The notes: a model not told the origin generated them from the sequence alone. A stretch of 64,000 nt of DNA from Gemmatimonadota bacterium (GCA_021295785.1 JAGWBR010000005.1:60990-124989), one strand, 5' to 3'; positions 47,683 to 58,965 are shown, numbered from the stretch's first letter. Program-made: numbers and translations.

Positions 47683-49452
47683 GTGAACGCGATCGTCCTG
47701 CTACTTGTCGGTCTGTTGGCGTTCCTGACAGGGGTTCTGTTCTACTCGCGTTTCATCGCGGGGAAGATCTTCCGCCTGGACCCGAAGTTCGTCACCCCGG
47801 CTCACGAATTCCGGGACGGCGTGGATTACGTGCCGACCAACAGGCACGTGCTGTTCGGCCACCACTTCACATCAGTGGCCGGCGCTGCTCCAATTCTCGG
47901 CCCGGCCATCGCTGTAATCTGGGGATGGCTGCCCGCGTTCCTCTGGGTGGTGCTGGGGACCGTGTTCGCGGGGGCGGTACACGACTTCGCGGCGCTCTGG
48001 ATCTCGGCGCGCCACAAGGGCCGGTCCATCGGCACGCTCACCGAGTCGATCATGGGCAGGCGGGCGAGGACGCTGTTCCTGTTCATTATCTTCTTCCTCA
48101 TACTGATGGTGAACGCTGTCTTTGCACTTGCCATCGCCAACCTGTTCATGGCCAATCCGGGCGCCGTTGTTCCTGTCTGGGGATCGTTGGTGGTGGCCGT
48201 GATCGTGGGCATCCTGATCTACCGGACCGGCGCGGGGATTCTGCTGCCCTCGCTGGGTGCCCTTGCGACCCTTTACCTGTTGATCTGGTTCGGAAACGAC
48301 ATGCAGTTCACGATGCCGGACCTGATCGGCTTCGCGCCGACCGAGGCGCAGCTGACCACGGCCGCGGGAGACCAGAGCGCAGCGCTGGCGGCCGCAGCCG
48401 ACGACGGGCGCAGGCTGAGTTGGATTGTGGTCATCTTCGCCTACACGTTTGTCGCCTCGGTGTTACCGGTCTGGCTGCTGCTCCAGCCAAGAGACTACGT
48501 CAACGGGCACCAGCTCTTTGTGGCCTTGGGGATCATCGCGCTGGGCGTGTTCATCGTGAACCCCGAAGTCGTGGCCCCCGCCGTGAACAGCGACCTTCCC
48601 GCGGGCGTGTCCAGTTGGTTCCCGCTGTTGTTTGTTACCATCGCGTGCGGAGCCATCAGCGGGTTCCATGGGCTGGTTGGGTCGGGCACATCCTCAAAAC
48701 AGCTGAACACCGAACCGGACGCACGCTACGTGGGTTACGGAGGAGCGGTCGGCGAAGGGACGCTGGCCCTGACTTCGATCATCGCCTGCACGGCTGGGTT
48801 CGCGATTTATCTGAGCGGAGACCAGGGTGCCGCCCACGGCCTTGTCCAGTGGCAGGCGCATTACGGCTCGTGGAGTTCGGCGGTGGCGGGCGCAACCACG
48901 GCATTTGTCAGCGGTGTCGGAGCACTGGCGTCTGGTGTGGGAGTACCCGATGACATCGCCAGGGTTTTTGCCTCGGTGGTGGTGATCAGTTTTGCCGCGA
49001 CCAGCCTGGACACGGCGGTGCGGCTGCAGCGCATGATCATCACCGAACTGGGGAAGGAATACAAAGTCAAGGCCGTGCAGAACCGGTGGGCCGCCACGAC
49101 TATCTCGGTGGTCGCCTGCGCGTTGCTGGCCCTGTCGCAAGACCGGGGTGCCGGCGGGATGCTGCTCTGGCCGTTGTTTGGCACCACGAACCAGCTGCTG
49201 GCCGGTTTGACCCTGCTGATCGTGTCGCTCTACCTGATTCGCAAAGGCAGGTCCGCCTGGGTGACTCTGGTGCCGATGGCGTTTCTCCTGTTCATGACCA
49301 CCTGGGCCATGGTCGTGAACCTGGGGAATTACTACGGAGCCGATCAGATGCTGCTCGTGGGAATCGGCGCCGCCATCTTCGTATTGGAGATCTGGTTGCT
49401 TCTGGAGGGGGTTGCCGCCTTGAGGCGCGTCAGATCGCCAGCGGAGGGCTGA
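47683..49452 (+). CDS. cstA: Carbon starvation (CstA) family peptide transporter
   Basis: DPKFVTPAHEFRDGVDYVPTNRHVLFGHHFTSVAGAAPILGPAIAVIWGW. Confidence 0.93.
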   Translation: MNAIVLLLVGLLAFLTGVLFYSRFIAGKIFRLDPKFVTPAHEFRDGVDYVPTNRHVLFGHHFTSVAGAAPILGPAIAVIWGWLPAFLWVVLGTVFAGAVHDFAALWISARHKGRSIGTLTESIMGRRARTLFLFIIFFLILMVNAVFALAIANLFMANPGAVVPVWGSLVVAVIVGILIYRTGAGILLPSLGALATLYLLIWFGNDMQFTMPDLIGFAPTEAQLTTAAGDQSAALAAAADDGRRLSWIVVIFAYTFVASVLPVWLLLQPRDYVNGHQLFVALGIIALGVFIVNPEVVAPAVNSDLPAGVSSWFPLLFVTIACGAISGFHGLVGSGTSSKQLNTEPDARYVGYGGAVGEGTLALTSIIACTAGFAIYLSGDQGAAHGLVQWQAHYGSWSSAVAGATTAFVSGVGALASGVGVPDDIARVFASVVVISFAATSLDTAVRLQRMIITELGKEYKVKAVQNRWAATTISVVACALLALSQDRGAGGMLLWPLFGTTNQLLAGLTLLIVSLYLIRKGRSAWVTLVPMAFLLFMTTWAMVVNLGNYYGADQMLLVGIGAAIFVLEIWLLLEGVAALRRVRSPAEG

Positions 49453-50005
49453 CGACCTTCCCGGCCGGGGCCGGGCTGGCCCCGTGGGCCGGTGCGGCGC
49501 GGGCGGCGGGCGGGGACGGGCGGACCTCGATGTCGACCACGTTCTGCTCGGTGAGCTCGGCTCCGTCGTCGGACGGAAGGGAGTTCAGGCTCAGCATATA
49601 TGCGATCACGTCCAGATAGTTGGCCATGGGCAACCCGCCGGGGTTGTCTTCGGGCATCGTGGCGATGATGTCTTCCATCAGGTTCCCCACGGTCGCGCCC
49701 ACCCAGGACTCCAGGAAGGCCTGCCCAAAGTCTTCTTCGAAATGGCATTCGATGCAGGTGTTCTGGAACACCTCAACGCCCCGGTCCGCCTGCGCCGCGC
49801 TGTACACTCCGTCCAGTGTGGTGGCGGCTTCCTCGGCCGCCGCGCCGGGCGCGCCGCCCTCTTGGGCATGCGCCGCGACCGGGGCCCCGGCGGCGGCCGC
49901 GGCCAGCACCGCGATGGCGGCGCACACGCGGATCGCGAATGGCGCCGCCGGCGCCTCCTGAAGGGCCGTCGGCAAACAATGAACGGAGCGTTTGATTGGT
50001 GACAT
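49430..50005 (-). CDS. Cytochrome c-like protein
   Basis: Signal peptide; NTCIECHFEEDFG haem motif; ATMPEDNPGGL; DVIAYML. Confidence 0.82.
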   Translation of the reverse strand: MSPIKRSVHCLPTALQEAPAAPFAIRVCAAIAVLAAAAAGAPVAAHAQEGGAPGAAAEEAATTLDGVYSAAQADRGVEVFQNTCIECHFEEDFGQAFLESWVGATVGNLMEDIIATMPEDNPGGLPMANYLDVIAYMLSLNSLPSDDGAELTEQNVVDIEVRPSPPAARAAPAHGASPAPAGKVVSPPLAI

Positions 50006-50130
50006 GCGGTCGGTTCCCTCTGAAATGACTGTGGCCGGCGGATCTCCGGTGCCCGCCGCGGGGCCGAAAGCTTCGCTCCGAAACGGGCGCTTGGCAAGCA
50101 CCGCGGCGGCACCGCGGCGGGGTCGCGACG

Positions 50131-51078
50131 ATGGCTGAAGCGCCCGGCGCGGCAAGCGGCGACGCACTGGCCCAACACCTGACCCTTCTCGATCTGGAGC
50201 GCATTGAGAAGGACATTTTCCGCGGCCAAAACCGCAACATCGGTTCCGGCCGGATCTTCGGAGGGCAGGTCTTGGCGCAGGCCCTTGTGGCGGCCCGCGG
50301 GACGATCAGACAGCCCGACCGCGAGCCCCACTCCGCGCACGGTTACTTCATCCTCGAAGGCGATCTGACGGTGCCCGTCGTCTATGTGGTGGAGCGGCTG
50401 CGGGACGGCGGCAGTTTCACGACCCGGCGGGTAACGGCCATCCAGCGCGGGCGGGCGATTTTCAACATGTCGGCCTCCTTTCACAAACCGGAGGCGGGCA
50501 TCGAGCACCAGGTCGAGATGCCGGAGGCTCCCGACCCCGAAAACCTCCCCAGCGACCTCGATGTTCTGAGAGAGAATGTTCACAGGATCCCCCCGGCACT
50601 GCGCTCCGTGCTCACCCAAGAGCGGCCGCTGGACATCAGATCCGTGGGCCCGATGCCACTGTTCCACCGTGAACCGTCAGGGTTTGTCCAGAAGGCATGG
50701 ATCCGGGCGGTTGGTCCCCTGGGCGACGACCCGACTATCCACTGTGCCACCCTGGCCTATGCGTCGGACCACGGCATTCTGCCGACGGCGCTGAAACCCC
50801 ACGGGCGCACCATTCGGGACGCCGATCTGATGGCGGCCTCGCTGGACCATGCGGTATGGTTCCATTGTCCGTTCCGGATGGACGAATGGCTGCTGTACGT
50901 GACCAAGAGTCCGGTTGCCGCCGGCGCACGCGGGTTTGCCCACGGCACCTTCTTTACCCGAAGCGGCAGGCTGGTGGCGTCCGCTGCTCAGGAGGGGCTT
51001 CTGCGAACGGGCATCCGCCGCCCCCCGCCCCCCTCCGCTCCCGACCCGTCCACGGATGAAAGCACGAAAAGAGAATGA
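50131..51078 (+). CDS. tesB: Acyl-CoA thioesterase II
   Basis: GSGRIFGGQVLAQALVAA; HSAHGYFI; GRAIFNMSASFHKPE; ASLDHAVWFH. Confidence 0.92.
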   Translation: MAEAPGAASGDALAQHLTLLDLERIEKDIFRGQNRNIGSGRIFGGQVLAQALVAARGTIRQPDREPHSAHGYFILEGDLTVPVVYVVERLRDGGSFTTRRVTAIQRGRAIFNMSASFHKPEAGIEHQVEMPEAPDPENLPSDLDVLRENVHRIPPALRSVLTQERPLDIRSVGPMPLFHREPSGFVQKAWIRAVGPLGDDPTIHCATLAYASDHGILPTALKPHGRTIRDADLMAASLDHAVWFHCPFRMDEWLLYVTKSPVAAGARGFAHGTFFTRSGRLVASAAQEGLLRTGIRRPPPPSAPDPSTDESTKRE

Positions 51079-52469
51079 AAATTCGAGCGAAGATCAGGGC
51101 CGCGGCTGTCGCGGTCGCAGCCGCCGGAGTCGCGGCGACACCCTGGCTCACAGGATCGCCACTGGCGGCGCAGACCAGGGACTACTCGGCCGACCGCCCC
51201 TTCGGCACGCTGAGGGAGCAGGCCACGACCCGGCAAGCCTGGCTCGCCGAACGCCTCGAAAAGAACCTCCCGATGCTGATGCGGAAACACGGTGTGGACA
51301 TGTGGGTGGTAACGATGCGCGAATACAATGAAGACCCGGTCTTCCCCGCGCTCGTGTCTCCGACGACCTTCGCGGCCCGCCGGCGGACCATCTACATCTT
51401 CCACGACCGCGGCGAGGAGCACGGTGTGGACCGCCTGGCTCTTGGAGGCACCAGCCAGGGGGGCGTTTACGAAGCCATCAGGGCCACCGCGACCGCCCCC
51501 GACGGACGGCAAGCCGAACTATGGGGAGCGGACCAGTGGAGCCTGTTCGCCGACATGGTCCGCGAGCGCGACCCCGCCCAGATCGCGGTAAACATCTCGC
51601 ACGACCACAACTTCTCCGACGGCCTCTCCGCGGGGGAATGGGAACAGATGGATGCCGCACTGGGGCCCGAGCTCTCCCGGCGCGTGGTACGGCGGCCCCT
51701 GCTGGCCGTGGAATACCTGGCGATGCGGGTGCCGGCCATGGACCACGTATACCGCCGCATGCAGGCCGTGGTGCACCAGATCATCGGCACGGCTTTCTCC
51801 GAGGTGGTGATCGTACCCGGGCAGACGACCAACGAAGACGTCGTTTGGTGGATGCGCCAGCGGGTCCACGACCTGGGGCTCGATTCGTGGTTCCAGCCTT
51901 CGGTCTCGGTGCAGCGCCGGGGCGGCCTGCCCGCCGGCGGAGGCTCCATCGTAATCGAACGCGGCGACGTGCTGCACTGCGATTTCGGGTTAGTCGCCTA
52001 CGGGCTGGCAACGGACACCCAGCACATGGCCTATGTGCTGCTGGAAGGCGAGACGGAGGCCCCGGCCGGTCTGCGGCAGGCGCTCGCCAATTCCAACCGG
52101 CTACAAGACATCCTCATGGAGGAGATCCGGGTCGGACGGACCGGCAACGAGATTCTGGAGACCACCCTGGATCGCATGCACGAAGAGGGCCTGAACGGGA
52201 CCATGTACACCCACCCGATCGGGGACCACGGGCACGGGGCCGGTCCGTTGATCGGCCTGTGGGATTATCAGACAGGCGTGCCCGGTCGCGGCGACCCGCC
52301 GGTCATACCCGGAATGTGGTTTTCCACGGAACTTCAGGTGACGACGCCAGTCCCCGAATGGGACGATCAACCGGTGCGAATGGCCCAAGAGGAAGAGGCG
52401 GAAGTGACGCCCCACGGCGAGGTCCGGTGGATGTTACGCCGCCAGACCGAACTGCACCTGGTGCGCTAG
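51075..52469 (+). CDS. M24-family metallopeptidase (Xaa-Pro-like)
   Basis: VLHCDFGLVAYGLATDTQHM; THPIGDHGHGAGPLIGLWDYQ; GMWFSTELQV; overlaps tesB. Confidence 0.85.
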   Translation: MKIRAKIRAAAVAVAAAGVAATPWLTGSPLAAQTRDYSADRPFGTLREQATTRQAWLAERLEKNLPMLMRKHGVDMWVVTMREYNEDPVFPALVSPTTFAARRRTIYIFHDRGEEHGVDRLALGGTSQGGVYEAIRATATAPDGRQAELWGADQWSLFADMVRERDPAQIAVNISHDHNFSDGLSAGEWEQMDAALGPELSRRVVRRPLLAVEYLAMRVPAMDHVYRRMQAVVHQIIGTAFSEVVIVPGQTTNEDVVWWMRQRVHDLGLDSWFQPSVSVQRRGGLPAGGGSIVIERGDVLHCDFGLVAYGLATDTQHMAYVLLEGETEAPAGLRQALANSNRLQDILMEEIRVGRTGNEILETTLDRMHEEGLNGTMYTHPIGDHGHGAGPLIGLWDYQTGVPGRGDPPVIPGMWFSTELQVTTPVPEWDDQPVRMAQEEEAEVTPHGEVRWMLRRQTELHLVR

Positions 52470-52485
52470 TCTCGGTACGCCGGGG

Positions 52486-53091
52486 TCAGGCGTGCCGGTG
52501 GTCGCGCATTCCCTGGTGGAACACCACATGCAGCAACGAACCGGCAACGAATGCCTGGTAGCGCTCCATGGTCTCGTGGTGGCCCGGCAACATCTCAACC
52601 CCGAGCAGGTAACCAACCAGCGTGGCCGTTACGATCGAACCCACCCCAAGGGCGGCGAGCGTTGCGCCGTGCCTTGGCTCCAGCAACCACCAGACCAGCA
52701 GACCCACCGGGACGCGGTGCAGGACCACCGCAATCAGGAACGCCGTGTCGCCCCCCTGACCCGGCAGGAGCGCGCCGCCTTCCAGAAACGCGTGGACCGC
52801 GATCAACCCGGTGCCGACGAAGATCGTGACGTTATCGGTGTGTTTGGCGAACAACTGGGAGGTCTTCTCCAACAGATTCAGAAAAACCGCGCCAACTGCA
52901 AGCCAGACAAGGAGGAGCGGCTCCTTTTCCGTGAGCATGTGAGGCAGGACTTGAAGCAGGATCAACACCGGCAGCGCCACAAGCACGACACGGTCCATCA
53001 TGCGAATCGTGCGGGGATGACTGTGGAAGACAAGGTAGAATCCCGCACCGACTACGGGCGCGGCCAGCGCCGCAACAAGCCAGACGTTCAT
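52486..53091 (-). CDS. Divergent ZIP-like membrane protein
   Basis: Poly-[13 protein letters not shown] and [15 protein letters not shown] resemble ZIP HxxxEG / HxxPxG motifs. Confidence 0.55.
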   Translation of the reverse strand: MNVWLVAALAAPVVGAGFYLVFHSHPRTIRMMDRVVLVALPVLILLQVLPHMLTEKEPLLLVWLAVGAVFLNLLEKTSQLFAKHTDNVTIFVGTGLIAVHAFLEGGALLPGQGGDTAFLIAVVLHRVPVGLLVWWLLEPRHGATLAALGVGSIVTATLVGYLLGVEMLPGHHETMERYQAFVAGSLLHVVFHQGMRDHRHA

Positions 53092-54197
53092 GCCCGGCGA
53101 GAGCTCCTGGCGGCGTGTTCGACAAGGGTGACGATCTGGCCCGCGGCCTCTTGCACCTGCGCAAGAGTCACGTCGCGGTGGAACACGGCGCGGAGTTGCC
53201 GTCTGCCGGTGGGGAGAACGCCGATCCCCTCCGCCAGGCACTGCCGTGCCAAACCAACCGCGTCGCAGCCCACGGAAAAACGGACGATGTTCGTTTGTGG
53301 AGCGACGGCCGACACGCCAAGGTCTGCCGCGCCCGCCAAGACCTCCGCGAACCGCGCAGCCTTTTCGTGATCATGCGGCAAGTCGGCGCGGTGGTGTTCC
53401 AGAGCGTAGAGGGCGCCCGCCGCAATGATGCCCGCCTGCCGAAATCCCCCGCCGAAGAGCTGCTTGAACCGCCGGACCCTGGCCACGAAGGGTGCCGAAC
53501 CCGCGACCGCCGAGCCCACGGGTGCCCCCAGTGCTTTGGAAAAGCACACAGACACGCTATCGAAGTTCTCGGCATAACGGGCCGGGCTGACCCCGCTGGC
53601 GGCCGATGCGTTCCAGAGCCGGGCACCGTCCATGTGGCTGCGCAGGCCGGCGGCGCGGGCCGCCCCGGCCACCGCGTCGAGTTGATCCAGGGGCCAAACG
53701 CTCCCGCCACCGCCGTTGTGGGTGTTCTCCACGCAGACCAGCGTCGCGGGTGGGGTCAAGGTCGTCGGGTTCCCTTCATAGGAGAATCCCAACGCTTCAG
53801 CGACATCGTCCGCGGTGAAGATCCCCCGGTGGCCTGGCAGGCGGTGGGCGGTAACCCCCGACAGCGCCGCGGGACCGCCCCCTTCGGAGCGGACCGCGTG
53901 GGCCCCGGCATCCAACAAAACCCGGTCGCCGGGCTGGGTGTGGGCACGAATCGCCGTCTGGTTGGCCATGGTGCCGGTCGGCACGTAGACCGCGCCCTCC
54001 TTCCCCAGGACACCGGCAACCGCCGCTTCAAGAGCCCGCACCATCGGGTCGTCCCCGTACACGTCGTCACCCACGTCGGCCCCGGCCATGGCCCGGCGCA
54101 TCTCGGGGCCGGGGCGAGTGACCGTGTCGCTGCGCAGATCCGTTGCGACGGGCGGCCGGCGGCTGTCTCCCCGAAAGGGCGTTGCGGAAGGGGTCAT
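53088..54197 (-). CDS. Low-specificity L-threonine aldolase
   Basis: [42 protein letters not shown]-type; [25 protein letters not shown]. Confidence 0.92.
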   Translation of the reverse strand: MTPSATPFRGDSRRPPVATDLRSDTVTRPGPEMRRAMAGADVGDDVYGDDPMVRALEAAVAGVLGKEGAVYVPTGTMANQTAIRAHTQPGDRVLLDAGAHAVRSEGGGPAALSGVTAHRLPGHRGIFTADDVAEALGFSYEGNPTTLTPPATLVCVENTHNGGGGSVWPLDQLDAVAGAARAAGLRSHMDGARLWNASAASGVSPARYAENFDSVSVCFSKALGAPVGSAVAGSAPFVARVRRFKQLFGGGFRQAGIIAAGALYALEHHRADLPHDHEKAARFAEVLAGAADLGVSAVAPQTNIVRFSVGCDAVGLARQCLAEGIGVLPTGRRQLRAVFHRDVTLAQVQEAAGQIVTLVEHAARSSRRA

Positions 54198-54401
54198 CTC
54201 AGTCGGGGGAAGGGGGGGGCGGTGTGCCACACCGGGCGAGCGCCGGCTGGTTGGCGGCAAGCGGCTGGTGGGCGCAAACTTGCCCGCCCATGACGGCATG
54301 CGCGAATATCTCGCGGCAATGCGGTCCGCGGTCCGCGCCCGTGACGTGTTCCCTTCGACGCCCCTGGCCGGCCGGTTCCGACCAAACAAACGGATAGGTC
54401 T

Positions 54402-55457
54402 TTGACCCTAAAACCAGCACCGGAAGCGGTCGATGTGGTTGTCGTGGGAGCAGGCCCCTGCGGGCTCGCGGCGGCAATCGCGGCGCGTGATTGGGGCCTC
54501 ACTTCCGCGGTGATCGAGCGCGGCTGCATCACCGAGTCGCTCATCCACTACCCCTGGTACATGACGTTTTTCTCGACAGCCGAGCGGCTGGAGATTGGTG
54601 GCGTGCCGTTCACCATCCCGGACCCCAAGCCGACCCGCCGCCAGGCACTGGCCTACTACCGTCACGTCGTGCGGCATCACCGGCTGTCCGTCCGCCCGTA
54701 CGAAGAAGTGACGGCGGTCTTCAATGTGCCTGGCGGCTTTGAGGTGCGGTCGGCGGCCGTTGCAGAGCACGCGGCCGGGCCGGAGCGCGTGACCAGGGCG
54801 CGGGGAGTGATTGTGGCGACCGGCGGCTTCGGAGCCCCCAACCGCCTCGCCCTTGACTCGGGCGACGAACTGTACGATGACCGGGTCACGCACTATTACC
54901 GGGACCCGTTTCCCTATTTCGACCTGGATGTGCTTGTGGTCGGCGGCGGTAATTCGGCCGTGGAGACAGCGCTTGAGCTACACCGGAGTGGGGCACGCAC
55001 CCGCATGATCCATTTTGGGGACAAATTCGACCGGGGCGTCAAGCCGTGGGTCCTGCCTGACATCAGAAACCGGCTGGCCGAGGGAGAAATCAAGATGCAC
55101 TGGCGGTCGCGGGTGGTCGGTTTGGGGGAGGGGGTGGCGGTACTGCGCTGCGAGGAAACCGCTGGAAGAGAAACGGCCGAAGAGAAAGTGGTTCCCAACG
55201 ACCGCATCCTCGCGATGACGGGTTGGAGACCCGACACCACCCTGCTGCACAGCTTGGGGGTCGTGCTGGATCCCGAAACCGGCGTCCCCGCCCACGACCC
55301 GGCCACCATGCTGACTAACGTGCCGGGTGTCTACGTGGCGGGGGTCGTGGCCGCCGGTTTCGACGCCAACAAGATCTTCATCGAAAACGGTCGGGACCAC
55401 GGTGCCCTGATTGCCGAGCACTTGTCCGCCGCGCTCGACCGGGATCTGGAGACCTAG
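54402..55457 (+). CDS. ypdA: YpdA-family bacillithiol-disulfide-reductase-like flavoprotein
   Basis: [54 protein letters not shown]. Confidence 0.88.
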   Translation: MTLKPAPEAVDVVVVGAGPCGLAAAIAARDWGLTSAVIERGCITESLIHYPWYMTFFSTAERLEIGGVPFTIPDPKPTRRQALAYYRHVVRHHRLSVRPYEEVTAVFNVPGGFEVRSAAVAEHAAGPERVTRARGVIVATGGFGAPNRLALDSGDELYDDRVTHYYRDPFPYFDLDVLVVGGGNSAVETALELHRSGARTRMIHFGDKFDRGVKPWVLPDIRNRLAEGEIKMHWRSRVVGLGEGVAVLRCEETAGRETAEEKVVPNDRILAMTGWRPDTTLLHSLGVVLDPETGVPAHDPATMLTNVPGVYVAGVVAAGFDANKIFIENGRDHGALIAEHLSAALDRDLET

Positions 55458-56392
55458 AGGATCCGCTTTCCGAGGGCCGAGGCTATCAAACCGACGCCCA
55501 GGTCGGCCGTGACGTTCCCCGAATCCAGAACTGGGTTGAGCTCGACCATGTCCAGGCTGACAATCCCCCCGGAGCGCGCCGCCTTCTCGCACACGAGGTG
55601 CCCCTCGCGGTAGGTCAGACCCCCGCGAACCGGAGTTCCGACCCCCGGGGCCAGCCGGGGGTCCAGGGCGTCCAGGTCCAGCGACAGGTGAAACCCGGCG
55701 GTACCCGCGGTCACGCGCTCCAGCGCCTCGTCCATGCAGGTGCTGAGGCCACGATCGTCAATCTCGGACATCGTGAACACCCGGACGCCCAGCTCGCGGA
55801 TAAGCCGTCGCTCGCCCGGGTCGATCTCCCGGGCGGCCAATACGCAGACCTGCCCGGGCTTCACCTGCGGGCCGCGTTCAATCAGCGCGGAGTGCCCGCG
55901 CCCAAGCAACACGGCCAGAGGCATTCCGTGCACGTTTCCGCTGGGGCTGGTGGACGGACGGTTCATGTCGGTGTGCGCATCAACCCAGATGAGGCCGATC
56001 TCCTGCCCGCGGCCGCGGTAGTGGTCGGCGGTGCCCGCGGCAGAGCCCATCGAGAGCGAGTGGTCGCCCCCAAGGACCAACGGCAAACGCCCGGCGGCCA
56101 ACGCAGCCCGGACCAGTTCGCGGGTCTGCTCCGCAACCCGGCGAATCTCTTGTAAATAACGGGCCTGCGGGTCGCCCACTTCAGACACTTCGGGGCCGGT
56201 GGCGGTGACCGCACCCATCTCAACCACCTCACGGCCGGTCTGGCGAATCCGGTTGTTGAGGCCGGCGATTCGGAGCGCGGAAGGACCCATGTCAACCCCG
56301 CGGCGTCCTGCCCCGAGATCCACCGAGACAGTGACCAGGGCGACGTCAGCGTTCGGCCCGGAATTCCCCCCTGATTTCGCCTCTGGTGTCAT
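55454..56392 (-). CDS. rocF: Arginase
   Basis: GAGRRGVDMGPSALRIAGL; GGDHSLSMGS; IWVDAHTDMNRPSTSPSGNVHGMPLA; SLDLDALDP. Confidence 0.93.
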   Translation of the reverse strand: MTPEAKSGGNSGPNADVALVTVSVDLGAGRRGVDMGPSALRIAGLNNRIRQTGREVVEMGAVTATGPEVSEVGDPQARYLQEIRRVAEQTRELVRAALAAGRLPLVLGGDHSLSMGSAAGTADHYRGRGQEIGLIWVDAHTDMNRPSTSPSGNVHGMPLAVLLGRGHSALIERGPQVKPGQVCVLAAREIDPGERRLIRELGVRVFTMSEIDDRGLSTCMDEALERVTAGTAGFHLSLDLDALDPRLAPGVGTPVRGGLTYREGHLVCEKAARSGGIVSLDMVELNPVLDSGNVTADLGVGLIASALGKRIL

Positions 56393-56448
56393 GGCCGAAA
56401 CCTAGTTGACCGTAGCGCGGCGCGCCCCCGGCGAGTACCCTACCGGCC

Positions 56449-57225
56449 ATGGATTTGGGACTAAAGGACAGGGTGGCGGTGGTCACGGGGGCCAGCCGCG
56501 GAATCGGACTCAGAATTGCCCGTTCGTTTGCACGCGAGGGTGCCCGGCTGGCGATATGCGCCCGCGGCAAGCAGGCGCTTGACCGCGCCGCCGAAGAACT
56601 GGCGGAAGGCGGGACCGAAATCTTGGCGCATGTCTGCGACCTGGCCGAGCCGGATGCCGCGGCCGGTCTGCTGGCCGTCGTCCAGGACCGGTGGGGTGAG
56701 GTCCACGCGCTGGTCAACAACGTGGGCGGCAACAGGCGGGGTCAGTTCACCGAGACCACCGACCAAGACTGGCTGGACATATTCCAGCTGAATTTCCTTT
56801 CGGGCCTCAGGACGGCACGGGCCGCGGTGCCGCTGATGCGCGCCGCCGGCGGGGGCTCGATCGTGTTTATCTCATCGCTGTTCGGGCGCGAAAAGGGCGG
56901 ATCCGGCCTCTCGATCTACAACACGACCAAATCGGCCCAGATTTCCGCTGCGGGGATCATGGCGCTTGAGCTTGCACCCGACGGAATCCGCGTGAACTGC
57001 GTGGCCCCGGGGTCGATTCAGTTTGAGGGCGGCAGCTGGGACAAGCGGGTGAAGGCCGACCCCGAAGGAATGAAGAAATTCATCGCCGCCAACCTGCCCC
57101 TGGGGCGGTTCGGACGGGCCGAAGAAGTGGCCGACGTGGTGGCGTTCCTGTCGTCAAACAGGGCCAGCCTGATCACCGGCGCCACCATTGCTGTAGACGG
57201 GGCCCAGGGGAGATCGCTGATTTGA
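56449..57225 (+). CDS. SDR-family oxidoreductase
   Basis: VVTGASRGIGLRIARSFA; NNVGGN; YNTTKSAQ; GATIAVDGAQG. Confidence 0.92.
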   Translation: MDLGLKDRVAVVTGASRGIGLRIARSFAREGARLAICARGKQALDRAAEELAEGGTEILAHVCDLAEPDAAAGLLAVVQDRWGEVHALVNNVGGNRRGQFTETTDQDWLDIFQLNFLSGLRTARAAVPLMRAAGGGSIVFISSLFGREKGGSGLSIYNTTKSAQISAAGIMALELAPDGIRVNCVAPGSIQFEGGSWDKRVKADPEGMKKFIAANLPLGRFGRAEEVADVVAFLSSNRASLITGATIAVDGAQGRSLI

Positions 57226-57241
57226 CGGGATCCCCCCGCCG

Positions 57242-58414
57242 TCAGTTAAGTCTGGACAGCGTTACATCCAGGGTACGCGTGCCCGTCAGACTCGCGGCCC
57301 ACTGCACCAGAATCAGGCTCTGGTAGGTCCCCCAGGGGATTTCGGCCAGCCCGTCGCCCGTGCGGTCCAAAACGGGAATGCTCACCCCACGCTTCCGTTT
57401 CAGGGAAATCTGGACCGGGATTGAGAGCGCCCGCGCTACCATCCGTGCCACCAGCGAGCTGCTGATCCCGATCCGGTCGAGCGCGCCGCACAACACCTGG
57501 ATCGCGTCAAGCTGCGCGGCGGTGAACACGTCACCCGGAATTGAGCGCGGATCCCGCAGCGCACGCAGCACCTGCATGGCCTCAAGCTGGGCAGTGGAAA
57601 GGACCTTCCGGGGCACCTTGAGCGGATGCCTCAACCCCTCCATCACTGACCTTCCAAACCCCGTCATGAACTGAACCGGCTTGGTCAGGGCTGTCCTCAA
57701 GTCGTGCGTCATCAGCAACACTTCGTATTCGTTTACGGTCAGGCTGGCGTCGGCCTCGGGTTCCGCCAGTTCCACGTCGACCCTCCCGTATGCCACGTCG
57801 TGCTCGCGGGCCAGTTCCAGGACCTTGTCGGTGAACCCAACCGCCGAGTCTCTGAGGTTACGGGCGTACACGGAGTTGTCGCCGACCTCTACCTCAATCT
57901 GGGTTCGGGCCACCTCCTGGTCGCCGTTGTACCCGATCACGGTAGTGCGCCTCTTGCGGCGCCCCTCCTGGTGCACACCGTCCAGTTCCACCAGCCAAAC
58001 CGGGCCGGAGTCCTGTTCATACGAAACGCAGCTCTGGAGGCCGGCGCAGATGTACTTGAGGTGAGAATCGGCGTTACGCGGCTCGTGGTGCTTCTGAAGA
58101 TCGCTGAGCTCGGTGCGCAGCTCCATCTCGTCGTGCATGTACCCGGCATCGGGCGGGTAGACCTTGTTGAAGAACCGCAGGTGGCCGCGCACACGGTCTT
58201 CGTCGTACCCCAGCGACTCCACCAGCCCCTGCGGCATGTACCCGGCGGTCGTGTGATGCGACATGTAGAGCGCTCTGCGGAACTCGGAGAACTGGTCTCC
58301 GTGTTCGGCCACCACCCGCTCCCGCACATCAATCAGATCGCTTCGGGCGGCGGGTTCAATCTCGAGGGTGGCCCGGAGCGGCCTTCCGTCCTGGTTCAGC
58401 TCGGCCACAGCCAC
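57242..58414 (-). CDS. YjbQ/UPF0047-like domain with a novel ~220-aa C-terminal region
   Basis: SHHTTAGYMPQ...GYMHDEMEL...NADSHLKYICAGLQSCVSYEQDSGPVWLVELDG matches YjbQ pattern; C-half has tandem xxTAAQLxAxQVL repeats. Confidence 0.6.
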   Translation of the reverse strand: MAVAELNQDGRPLRATLEIEPAARSDLIDVRERVVAEHGDQFSEFRRALYMSHHTTAGYMPQGLVESLGYDEDRVRGHLRFFNKVYPPDAGYMHDEMELRTELSDLQKHHEPRNADSHLKYICAGLQSCVSYEQDSGPVWLVELDGVHQEGRRKRRTTVIGYNGDQEVARTQIEVEVGDNSVYARNLRDSAVGFTDKVLELAREHDVAYGRVDVELAEPEADASLTVNEYEVLLMTHDLRTALTKPVQFMTGFGRSVMEGLRHPLKVPRKVLSTAQLEAMQVLRALRDPRSIPGDVFTAAQLDAIQVLCGALDRIGISSSLVARMVARALSIPVQISLKRKRGVSIPVLDRTGDGLAEIPWGTYQSLILVQWAASLTGTRTLDVTLSRLN

Positions 58415-58962
58415 CCGAAAGTCCCTGCCGTCAGCAGCGCGTAGATGGCTGCGTCAAACATGTTCTTGAAGGTCGTTGACCATTCCTGATGGAACCATAT
58501 TGAACGTGTCGCCTGTCCCATGCCGTGGCACATGAACATGACCCACCCAACCAACTTGAACACTTCCATGTACTGAGGGTTCCCGTCGGCGAGAACACTG
58601 TCGGCAATGCAGGCCGTGATGGTGGTGGTTACCAGCATGAAAACAAACCACTCGCCCAGACTCCTGCCCATTCCGCGCCCGGGGTTCATGATGGTCATCA
58701 TGGCCATCGGCCCTTTTTCGCATTTGGCCGCGTACTCTTCGGATCGCATCGCCTCCATGCTGCCGGCGTAGGGCATGACATAATTGCCGGGCTTCAGTCC
58801 GAAGTTGCGGAGGGCCGACATCACCTCATCTTCGTCGCCCAGTTTTCGATAGTCGTTCTTGTGGTGACGCAACACCGTGTGGACGATCCAGCTGGCAACG
58901 AACATGAGTATGGTCGAAACCAGGATCGGCAACCAGTAATCGAATAGTCCCAGAATATCCAT
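58396..58962 (-). CDS. Hypothetical membrane protein
   Basis: TM segments YWLPILVSTILMFVASWIVHTVL and EWFVFMLVTTTITACIA; overlaps downstream gene. Confidence 0.6.
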   Translation of the reverse strand: MDILGLFDYWLPILVSTILMFVASWIVHTVLRHHKNDYRKLGDEDEVMSALRNFGLKPGNYVMPYAGSMEAMRSEEYAAKCEKGPMAMMTIMNPGRGMGRSLGEWFVFMLVTTTITACIADSVLADGNPQYMEVFKLVGWVMFMCHGMGQATRSIWFHQEWSTTFKNMFDAAIYALLTAGTFGWLWPS

Positions 58963-58965
58963 CGT

